Origin: Thioalkalivibrio sp. HK1 | GTDB lineage: Bacteria; Pseudomonadota; Gammaproteobacteria; HK1 | DNA length: 64,000 nt | Assembly (NCBI GenBank): GCA_000583135.1 | Contig: JFBG01000010.1 | Location: 1-64,000 of the forward strand | Reading direction: 5' to 3' | Part shown: piece by piece, positions 34,771 through 43,400 of the stretch | How the letters are laid out: every line of letters starts with the position of its first letter | Position numbering within the stretch: position 1 is the stretch's first letter | The notes under the pieces: model-generated | The model's database searches: none | Told to the model about the DNA's origin: nothing | Seen by the model: only the letters and a program-made list of their open reading frames with translations | Position numbers and translations under genes: made by a program

Positions 34771-36675
34771 TCACCTTACCTCTGAGACTGCTTCGATCAT
34801 CGATCGAGCGATTTCGAAGCGAGGGCGCAAGCGTTTCATCGATTCGGCATCGTTGACCCCGATCAACAATCCGAGATCGCGCAGACGCCTTTCAAGGATC
34901 GATTTATTTCTTTCCAAACAGGTATTCGATATATCCATCCCCGGTGGGGAACGATCGATATGAAATCCGTATCTTTTGCGGATCAGATCGATGAAGGCTT
35001 TGAGAGAAATCTCCGAACGCTCGCTATTCTTTCGCTTCGGCAGCGCATGCAGATGAACGAGATATCCCAATGCCGCATCGCTCAATACCAAGGATCTCGC
35101 TTCTCCTCTCGTTCCGCTCCGAGTTCTCTTTCTTTTGATAACGATTCCGTTGGGGCGATTGGTATGGAAACACGAATCCATCGTGCTCATGAATTTCCCG
35201 TAGGTATAGGATGTCCCCATCAGGCTCGTCAATCCTCTGGCCAAGCGAAAGATCGGGTTGACATGGTTTGCCGTTTTCGGCGATTCCCCCAAGAGCAGAC
35301 TCTTGGCTTCGGCGTATTCATTCTCTTGCGGATAGTTCTTCATCAACTCCATCGAGAGCTTTTCCGTTTCATACTCAACCCGATGGTGGATACTTTGCGC
35401 CTGTTTATGCCGAAGATAAAGCATATCCCCCAAGAAATTCAGCCACCTCGTCGAATGAGGCCAAGTCGAAAAATCCTTGTCAACAATTTTAGTATCGGCC
35501 GATACTTGGAAATCGAGAATACGAAGAGCCATCAATATCACGGGAAAATCTCCGATCCGCCGCAACTGCTCATCCATCGACCGCTCGGCCGTTTCTCGGA
35601 TATTTCTATCCACCCCGAGCGAACAGTCAACGAAAAGATCGGCCGGGGCCTGATTCTCTTTTTCATGGATCCGGCCCTCTTCCGCCCAGTACGATACTGT
35701 CTTGGTGGTTGCGGTCAGCATCGATGTCAAGCCGATCGCCATACATGATTCGAGCATTTCGATCAGGTGATGACGGGGAATCGACTTTGAATAGGCTTTG
35801 AGAAAAAGACGAATATCCTCGGAAAATTCCCGACTCGTCTTTTCGACGATCGGACGTTGGTTGGGAATCTTGGCCCCCGATACACGGTGGACGGTGCTCT
35901 TTACCTTTACCTTCTCTCTCGATGGATCGGGAGCCTTGCCGATGAATTGAGCCAAGCGAATCATCAACAACTGATCCAAACCGATGGATAGCTCGTTTTC
36001 ATCGAAACGATCCGATGATCTATCATTGACCACAGCCTTTTTGCTTCTTATCACCCCCTGATTGAAAGCCCGAATCAAGAGGTTCTTCTCCGAGCCGAAG
36101 CCGACGGCGAAGGGATCTTCCGGTTTGTCCTTTTCGGGATCATTCTTGCCGGTCTTGACGAATTCCTCTTGACCATCGGCCAAGATGGAAACCATCATCT
36201 CCGGTATGTTGCGCAAATGAGATGCGCGATCGGGGAGATCGATCCAACTCGATAGATAATGCGTCGGATAGACCCTTTGGACTTTTTTATCACGACCTTG
36301 CTCATGCGACTTATTTCCCAAGCAGGTGCTCAATAGAAGATCGCCGAAAATCGCCTTCTCGGTCTCATCGCCGAAACCCTCGAATTCATCTTTATGCCTA
36401 AGGAACTCACCGATTCGATCGATCGTCGTTTTTCCTTCGCTTTGTCTGGCAGCCCTGGCATCCAAGGCGAAGGTCTTGAAGAAAACTCCATTCCCGCGGC
36501 GCTCGCCATAGCGAAAGAGATAGAAGATCGCAGGCAGCATCTTCGAGAGATCGAAGTCCTGCATCGCTACCGGAAAGACCTTGTAGTAGTTATTGGTCCA
36601 AATTGCATCGAACATCGTCCGAGTCAGGGTATCTATGACGATCTTTTGTACCGCTTGGGGCTCGGAGCCGGACAT
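34771..36675 (-). CDS. Tandem paralogue B of unknown function (defence operon gene 4)
   Basis: 634 residues. Very similar to paralogue A over the whole length, with differences concentrated around residues 60-100, 170-230 and 375-410. It carries the same landmarks (RYGERRG, LSSWIDLP, PEMMVSILADGQEEF, GLDQLLMIRLAQFIG, LESCMAIGLTS, ERRLRDLGLLIG). Its last residues (FEIARSMIE) match paralogue C rather than A, so the gene looks mosaic. The ATG at 36675 has AAGG 8 nt upstream; its stop codon is 5 nt before the start of A, so translation is probably coupled. No enzymatic motif recognised. Being soluble and without signal or membrane segments, it should act in the cytoplasm, perhaps as a subunit bridging the kinase-ATPase and the HerA protein; that is inference. 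Confidence 0.85.
   Translation of the reverse strand: MSGSEPQAVQKIVIDTLTRTMFDAIWTNNYYKVFPVAMQDFDLSKMLPAIFYLFRYGERRGNGVFFKTFALDARAARQSEGKTTIDRIGEFLRHKDEFEGFGDETEKAIFGDLLLSTCLGNKSHEQGRDKKVQRVYPTHYLSSWIDLPDRASHLRNIPEMMVSILADGQEEFVKTGKNDPEKDKPEDPFAVGFGSEKNLLIRAFNQGVIRSKKAVVNDRSSDRFDENELSIGLDQLLMIRLAQFIGKAPDPSREKVKVKSTVHRVSGAKIPNQRPIVEKTSREFSEDIRLFLKAYSKSIPRHHLIEMLESCMAIGLTSMLTATTKTVSYWAEEGRIHEKENQAPADLFVDCSLGVDRNIRETAERSMDEQLRRIGDFPVILMALRILDFQVSADTKIVDKDFSTWPHSTRWLNFLGDMLYLRHKQAQSIHHRVEYETEKLSMELMKNYPQENEYAEAKSLLLGESPKTANHVNPIFRLARGLTSLMGTSYTYGKFMSTMDSCFHTNRPNGIVIKRKRTRSGTRGEARSLVLSDAALGYLVHLHALPKRKNSERSEISLKAFIDLIRKRYGFHIDRSPPGMDISNTCLERNKSILERRLRDLGLLIGVNDAESMKRLRPRFEIARSMIEAVSEVR
34792..34902. 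repeat. 3'-end block shared by paralogues B and C (B copy)
   Basis: Aligned without gaps to 36702-36812, offset 1910, with about two differences in 110 nt by eye. Paralogue A lacks the outer part of this block. Confidence 0.8.
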
Positions 36676-36680
36676 GGCGA

Positions 36681-38564
36681 TCACCTTATCTTTGCGACTT
36701 TTTCGATCATCGATCGAGCGATTTCGAAGCGAGGGCGCAAGCGTTTCATCGATTCGGCATCGTTGACCCCGGTCAACAATCCGAGATCGCGCAGGCGCCT
36801 TTCAAGGATCGAGCGATTCCTCCGCAAGACCAAATTCGAAATATTCATACCCGGAGGTGAACGATCGATATGGAATCCATATCTTTTTCGGATCCTTTCC
36901 ATGAACGCATCGAGCGATATTTCTTGGGATCCCGAAGGGTCGGTCTTGTCCAATACGTGTAAATGGACGAGATAATCCAAAGCGCTGTCGCTCAGGATCA
37001 TCGATCTTGCATCACGTCTTTTCGTTCCACCTCGGGTCGTCTTTCTGCTGATGGCGATCCCGTTGGGGCGATTGATATAAAAGCAGGAATTCGTCATGCT
37101 CTTCAAATCGCTAAAAGAAAAAGACGGACCCATCAAGCCCATCAACCCTCTGGCCAAGCGCAAGATCGGATTGGGTTCCCGTTTTTCATCATCAAGAGCG
37201 CTCTTGATACTTTCATATTCTCCATCGGGATAGAATTCATCGAGGGCAGCCGATAGACTTTCGAGTTTTTCTTCGATCAAGATACGAATCCTCGGCGATT
37301 GATCGTGTCGGTTGTGCAGCATATCTCCCAAAAGTTCAACCCATCCCGTCGAATAGGGACGGGTCGATAGATTCAGATCTTTGATCCGGCGATTATTCGA
37401 TGCTTGAAAATCGAGGATGCGAAGCGTCATCAAGACCACCGGAAAATGCTCTACTTGGCGGATCAGATAGTCCATCGATATTTCAGCCTGATCCCCGATT
37501 TCATCATCCACGCCGGACGAACAATCGACGAACACCTCCGCCGGGGATTGATCCTTGATCGAGGGGACGTTTCCCGTTTTCTCCCAATGCAAACAGGCAT
37601 CGACGACGGCGGTCAATATCGATGTGAGCCCGATCGCCATGCACGATTCCAACATCCCGATCAGACAATGACGAGGAAGGGATTCGGAATAAGCCGCCAA
37701 GAAGAGACGGATATCTTCGGAAAATTCCTGACTCGTTCTTTCGACGATCGGATGTTGATTGGGTATCCTTCGATCCGATTCGCTCGGTGGAACCCCCGGT
37801 CTCGAGCGCAAGGGTCCCGGAGCCTCTTCGATTTGCTGCGCCAAACGAACCATCAATAGCTGCTCAAGACCGACGGATGTTTCGCCTTCATCGAAGCGAT
37901 CCGATTTTCTATTGTCGGTTTTTGGATCTTTTTCTCTGACTACCCCTTGATTGAATGCCCGGATCAGGACATTCTTCTCATACCCTCGGCCGACGGTGAA
38001 AGGACTATCAATTTCACCGTCTTCGGAATCGGGCTTGTAAGGCTCGACGAATTCCTCTTTCCCGTCGGCCAAGATCGAAACCATCATTTCCGGTACGTTA
38101 CGCAAATTAGCAGAATCTCGAGGGAGATCGATCCAACTCGATAGATAATGCACCGGGAAAACGCGTTGGATCTGCTGGTCTCGTCCGGTTCTATATTTTA
38201 TATTTTCAAAACAAGAACTCAGAAGGAGATCGCCGAGAATCGCTTTTTCGACCTCGCCGGTAAATCCCATGAAAGCATCGCCCTGCAAGAGTGTTTCACC
38301 AACCTGATCGATGGTCACCTCTTTTTTCTTTTTCCCGATACCCTTTGCGTTCGGAGCGAAGGCTTTCAGAAAGCGACCGGCCCCTCGGCGTTCACCGTAG
38401 CGAAAGAGATAGAACATCGCCGGTAACATCGTCGAGAGATCGAAGTTTTGTATCGCTATCGGCAATACTTTGTTATAGTTATTCGTCCAAAGGGCTTCGA
38501 ACATCATCGGGGAAAGAACATCGGAGACGATGCCTTGCACTATTTTGGATTCGGATGCAGACAT
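36681..38564 (-). CDS. Tandem paralogue C of unknown function (defence operon gene 3)
   Basis: 627 residues from the ATG at 38564 (AAGGG 9 nt upstream; an upstream in-frame start at 38618 would add 18 atypical residues). More distant from A and B than those are from each other, but colinear: WTNNYNKVLP, MLPAMFYLFRYGERRGAG, GRDQQIQRVFPVHYLSSWIDLP, NVPEMMVSILADGKEEF, SVGLEQLLMVRLAQQI, MLESCMAIGLTSI, VFVDCSSGVDDEI, RYGFHIDRSPPGM and ERRLRDLGLLTGVNDAESMKRLRPRFE. The variable regions coincide with those of the other copies, which could be target- or partner-contacting surfaces. Its stop codon lies 5 nt before the ATG of B; the gene upstream (D) ends 61 nt away. Function unknown. Confidence 0.85.
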   Translation of the reverse strand: MSASESKIVQGIVSDVLSPMMFEALWTNNYNKVLPIAIQNFDLSTMLPAMFYLFRYGERRGAGRFLKAFAPNAKGIGKKKKEVTIDQVGETLLQGDAFMGFTGEVEKAILGDLLLSSCFENIKYRTGRDQQIQRVFPVHYLSSWIDLPRDSANLRNVPEMMVSILADGKEEFVEPYKPDSEDGEIDSPFTVGRGYEKNVLIRAFNQGVVREKDPKTDNRKSDRFDEGETSVGLEQLLMVRLAQQIEEAPGPLRSRPGVPPSESDRRIPNQHPIVERTSQEFSEDIRLFLAAYSESLPRHCLIGMLESCMAIGLTSILTAVVDACLHWEKTGNVPSIKDQSPAEVFVDCSSGVDDEIGDQAEISMDYLIRQVEHFPVVLMTLRILDFQASNNRRIKDLNLSTRPYSTGWVELLGDMLHNRHDQSPRIRILIEEKLESLSAALDEFYPDGEYESIKSALDDEKREPNPILRLARGLMGLMGPSFSFSDLKSMTNSCFYINRPNGIAISRKTTRGGTKRRDARSMILSDSALDYLVHLHVLDKTDPSGSQEISLDAFMERIRKRYGFHIDRSPPGMNISNLVLRRNRSILERRLRDLGLLTGVNDAESMKRLRPRFEIARSMIEKVAKIR

Positions 38565-38625
38565 GAGATCGACCCTTAAGATTCCCGTCGATAGCGATCT
38601 GAAAGCCGACATCGGCACTCGATGC

Positions 38626-40494
38626 TCATCGATAAAATCCTTTGGCCTCGAAACGAGGACGCAGACGCTTCATCGACTGGGCATCGTTGACTCCGATCAG
38701 CAGGCCTAAGTCCCGCAGGCGTCTTTCGAGTTCCGCTCGATTGCTTTGCAAGATCGTATTCGAGATATTCATTCCTGTCGGCGAACGGTCGATATGAAAT
38801 CCATATCGTTTGCGAATCCGTTCGATAAAATTCTGGAGCGATATCTCCGGACGATCCGATTTCTTCTCATCGAACAGCACCTGCAAATGAACCAGATATT
38901 CCAATGCGCTATCGCTCAAGATCATCGATCGCACATCTCGCCTCGTTCCGCCCCGACTGGTTTTTCTTTTCTTGGCGATGCCGTGGGGGCGATCGATGAA
39001 AAGACATGAATCCACCATTTCCATCAAATGGCGATGACATGAATGCCATCCCATCAAACTCGTCAATCCTCTGCCCAAACGTAAAATCGGATTCGCCTGA
39101 TTTTTCCTTCGCTCGTCATCGGATAATATGCTCTTGGCCTCGGCGTATTCATTGTGCAAGGATCGATCATGCAAGGCACTGAGCAGGGCTTCCGATTTTT
39201 CCTCGATCAACTGATGAACGAGCTCGGCTTGATCGTGTCGACAATGGAGAATATCCCCCAAAAGGTTCAGCCATTGCGTCGAATAGGGGCGGGTGAGGAT
39301 ATCGAGCCCTTTGATATTTTGATTGCTCGCCACCTGATAATCGAGCAGCCTCAAGGTCATCAAGACCGCCGGGAAATGAGCCACTCGACGCATCAGTTGA
39401 TCCATCGAGCGCTCGGCGGCATCGCGGATTTTGCCATCGACCCCGATCGAGCAATCGATAAATAGCTCGGCGGGTTTTTGTTCTTCGTATTTCGGAATTC
39501 TGCCCTCTTCTTCCCAATGGAGAACGGCATCCACCGCCCCGGTCATGATGGTGGTCAGCCCGATCGCCATGCTCGATTCCAACATCCCTACCAAGGTATA
39601 ACGAGGAAGGGGGTCGGAATAATGGAATAGGAAGGATGCGATATCTTTGGAAAAATCCTCGCAAGATCGTTGTGAGATCGGACGCTGGTTGGGGATATTC
39701 CTGCTTCCTTCCGTACTCCCCGAGGGTGCCGGGGCTCCTCCGATCTGCTGAGCGAGGCGGATCATCAACAGTTGATCCAAGCCGACCGAGTTTTCGTTTT
39801 CGTCGAATCGATCCGAGACCCGGTCATTCCACAAGCCTTTTATCTCGATGCCTTGATTGAAAGCCCGAAGCAGAGGATTGTTTTCACATCCGGCACCGAT
39901 GGAAAATGCGCTTTCGTTCGCTTTTTCAGAACTCTTTGAAGTCCGGCTACTGCCCCGCTCCAACCACTGTCCTTGCTGATCCGCCAGCACGCCGACCATC
40001 ATCTCCGGTACGTTGCGCAAGTGAGCGCTCGCCTGCGGAAGGTCGATCCAGCTCGATAGATAATGCGCCGGCAGAGCTCTTTGGATTTGTTTGTCTCTCC
40101 CCGGTTCGTGCCTTCTATTTTGCAGGCAATGGGCCAAGATGAGATCACCGAGGATCGCTTTTTCGGTATCGTTGTCATCGTCGTCGAACCCTTCGAATGC
40201 GCTATCACCCTTTTCCAACATGGCATCGACGATGCGATCGACGGTCACCGCTTTTTTAAGGTTACCTGCTTCGATTCCCTCGGGGGCGAAGGCCTTCAAA
40301 AATCCGCCTTTTCCTCGACGCTCGCCGTAGCGAAAGAGATAGAACATCGCCGGCAGCATCGTCGATAGTTCGAACTCCTGAAAGGATATCGGCAATACCT
40401 TGTAGTAATTACCGGTCCATAACTGCCGGAACATCGCCAGAGGGAGAACATCCCTGACGATATTTTGCACTGTGGCGGCTTCGGATCGGGGCAT
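38626..40494 (-). CDS. Tandem paralogue D of unknown function (defence operon gene 2)
   Basis: 622 residues, first and probably most divergent of the four copies. Conserved landmarks: LWTGNYYKVLPI, MLPAMFYLFRYGERRGKG, GRDKQIQRALPAHYLSSWIDLP, NVPEMMVGVLADQQ, SVGLDQLLMIRLAQQIGGAP, MLESSMAIGLTTI (Ser replaces the Cys of the other copies), LFIDCSIGVDGKI, RYGFHIDRSPTGM and ERRLRDLGLLIGVNDAQSMKRLRPRFE. The ATG at 40494 is 5 nt after the stop codon of the kinase-ATPase gene, with AAGGG from that gene's last codons as ribosome binding site, so the two are coupled. A longer frame starting at 40605 would overlap that gene and is not supported by alignment with the other copies. No catalytic motif recognised. 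Confidence 0.85.
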   Translation of the reverse strand: MPRSEAATVQNIVRDVLPLAMFRQLWTGNYYKVLPISFQEFELSTMLPAMFYLFRYGERRGKGGFLKAFAPEGIEAGNLKKAVTVDRIVDAMLEKGDSAFEGFDDDDNDTEKAILGDLILAHCLQNRRHEPGRDKQIQRALPAHYLSSWIDLPQASAHLRNVPEMMVGVLADQQGQWLERGSSRTSKSSEKANESAFSIGAGCENNPLLRAFNQGIEIKGLWNDRVSDRFDENENSVGLDQLLMIRLAQQIGGAPAPSGSTEGSRNIPNQRPISQRSCEDFSKDIASFLFHYSDPLPRYTLVGMLESSMAIGLTTIMTGAVDAVLHWEEEGRIPKYEEQKPAELFIDCSIGVDGKIRDAAERSMDQLMRRVAHFPAVLMTLRLLDYQVASNQNIKGLDILTRPYSTQWLNLLGDILHCRHDQAELVHQLIEEKSEALLSALHDRSLHNEYAEAKSILSDDERRKNQANPILRLGRGLTSLMGWHSCHRHLMEMVDSCLFIDRPHGIAKKRKTSRGGTRRDVRSMILSDSALEYLVHLQVLFDEKKSDRPEISLQNFIERIRKRYGFHIDRSPTGMNISNTILQSNRAELERRLRDLGLLIGVNDAQSMKRLRPRFEAKGFYR

Positions 40495-40499
40495 GATCG

Positions 40500-43400
40500 C
40501 TACCCTTGATCCAATGGCTGGATGACGATCGGCTGCTTGCCATCGGGTCCGCTTCTTTGCCTTGCTTCGATCTCGTAGATCGCATCCTCGTTCATCGGAT
40601 TCCACGCCAGCAGACGACGATCGTCCTCTCTTACCAACCGTTGTACGAAAATCGAGAGTTGGGCGAAAACATCGTCGCTCGATATATCCCCTAGTTGATA
40701 GCCCTCACCGAGTTCAAGCAGGAGATGGAAAAGGTCCGCCCCCATCGAGAGTCTTTCCGTTTTACCGTCCTTGTACCGATAAACGAGGGTCGCTTGATGG
40801 TGAAAGCGATGCACGCCATCCTGTTGGGGCGGAACATCGGCCTTCAATGTAAAATTCCCGATCTCTTTCTCGACCCAAAAAGCGGTTTCCGTCGGCGTTC
40901 TCGGGGTGATCCGCAAAGGAACCTTGCCTTTTCGATCCAAGGCCTTGGGCGGAAGATTCTCGATTTGGGAGATTCCCTTGCATAGGCGATCTCGCAATCG
41001 ATCTCGCTCTTCCTCGCTGCAAATTTCAAGGTTGCGAAAATCCTTGAAATGCCGCCCTCGGGCCAAATCGAGTGCGTTTGCATCGCCCGCCACATCCTCG
41101 GTCTCGCCTTCGCTCCATGAAAAATAGGCCCATCGGCGCGCCGAGGACAGGGCTTGTCTATCATCGCCGGGATAGCGAGGGGCTTTGTCTTGATCCTTGA
41201 TATAGGGGCGACTCAATAGATAGCGATCGATTTGCGGATGCGATTCGAGCGCCGGATCGAAGCGGACCAATTCACTCAATACTTCTCCTTGTCTGGCGGG
41301 AGAGCGGGGAGAAAAGGCCCGATCCCACCAAACACTCGCTTCGTCTCTTGGAATTCCATCGGGGCGGTGATAGTCGACGCAGTGATGAATGCCGAAGAGG
41401 ATATAGGCGAGGCTTGCGCGCAACTCGCGCATCGTGATATGTTTTTCACCTCGTAGATGAACCGCCTGCAACATTTCGAAAAGACGAAGGCGCGCACGCT
41501 TTCTGCGAGACTCATCGGGTCTTTGAGGAAGCGATACATCGGCGGGAGCGAAAAGACGGGTGGCTTGGAGAATATCGCAGCGATCTTGAGCGGTGCAGGA
41601 GGCGCAAGGAGCCCATATCTCGTTCGCCTCTTCTTTGCCATAAAATCGATCGATGAGTTCTTCGAGAAAATCGGTATCGATAGATTCTTTTTCCGGATTG
41701 CAATCCCCGACCAGCGAGCGCTGATTGAGGCTGACGAATCTGATATGGGAATCGGTCGGTAGATCCTCTTGATCTTGAACCGCTTTGATGCAGCGATCGA
41801 GTTCTTCGGTCAACGGGGTTTCGCCGTCGGATTGATTTTCGATGCGCTCGATCCACTCGAGCAACCGACCGTCGTTGATCGCCACCAGATGAACCCGTTT
41901 ATCCTTCGGTTTCCCCTTTTTGAAAGGCTCCAAGGATCGATCCAGGAGTTCATCGGATGTTTGCCCCTCCCACGATGCGGATCCATCGAGATTGATATGA
42001 ACCGCTACTCCATCGATTTTCTTTTCCAAAATCCGCTGTTTCGATGATGCGGATTCCTCGATTCCCAAATACTTGGCCAAGCGCTGCAAGATCGCGGTCT
42101 TTCCGTCCCCGGCGTTGCCGCAAAGGATGATCAGGCTTTTGCGCTGCGATTTGATATCTTCGAGCAGCACATCGAACAAGGCGGTTTTGACGTAAGTTTG
42201 TTCTGCGAAGTCCGAATCGAGTCCTCGAGTTTCCTGATTGCCTCTTTTCGATCCCGGATAGGATTGCAAAAGGGAATGCAGGAAGTCGATTTGATTTTCC
42301 CTTCTTTCGGCCTCCGGCACTTCTTCGATCGTTTCGTCTTGGATGATCGCTTTCGGTGCCGCAGGCAATTTGGCCGTCTTCGGCGCCTTCTTTGCCTTGG
42401 CCGCTTCTTTTACCGGTGGTTCCGGCCTGGCGGCATCTTGATCGACATCTTGATCGATCTCTTTCGTTTCGATGCCTTCCAAAAAAGTCAAGGCTTGCTT
42501 CGCCGACTCGAAACGCTGCTGTGGATCGGGGTGGGTGGCTTTATCGAGAAAATCGGAGATCGCACCGTAGCGCTCTCGATCCAAGTCCTTCCAATTCAAA
42601 CCGCGATCTTTGGCGAATTCGCCTCCGTGTCTGAAAGGATCCCGGCTATATAGAATTTTGAAGAAACTGGCGGCCAAAGAGTAAAAATCATTGGCGGGCT
42701 TGGCGATATTTTCATCGGAACTATAAGCGGAATAATCGAGGGTGCCGATACCCTTGATCTCCTCGCCGATAATCGCCACATGATCGTAATCGATCACGAT
42801 CAGATTCTGCTCGGAAACGATCAGGTTGCGAGGGCTGATATCGCCATGCACCAAATTGTTTTTATGCAGTAAATCCAGTGTCTTGCAAACCGAACTCAGC
42901 CACCGCACGATGAGATCGTTTTCCGACTCGTCTTGCATATCCTCGGCATAAAGCCCCAAATATTCGCTATGAACCGCGAAAGCCTCGCCCGGTATCCAAG
43001 ACATCAAAGCCACGAAAGACTTTTCTTCCCATTCATCAGCGACATCGATAAGCCTCGACAGGGATTTTTCGCTCTCGGAGAAAAGATGGGCGAGACGCGA
43101 CTCGACGAGTTTATAGGCCTTCAATGAGCGCTCGCTTTTTTTGCGCTCGGGAACGACCTTGGCGACGAGGGAGGTGCCGATAGAGGAACCATCATCATCG
43201 ATCTCCTCCACCCGAAAGGCGATTCCGCCACCCCCTCTTCCCAAGCGGGAGACGATCTTGTACCTTCGATCCCGATAAGGGATGATTTCGCCTTCGGTCC
43301 AATATTCAGGCAATGGAAGATGACTCGTTCTCGGCAACGACTCTTCAAGCTCTTCGAGCGCATCGTGCAACGCCGACAAAGCGATGCGATCATCGGGTTT

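Noticed and set aside
32876..36675. Paralogues A and B as an assembly duplication
   Set aside because: Similarity is uneven: the central parts differ at many codons with in-frame insertions, so two real genes are more likely than a duplicated contig segment.
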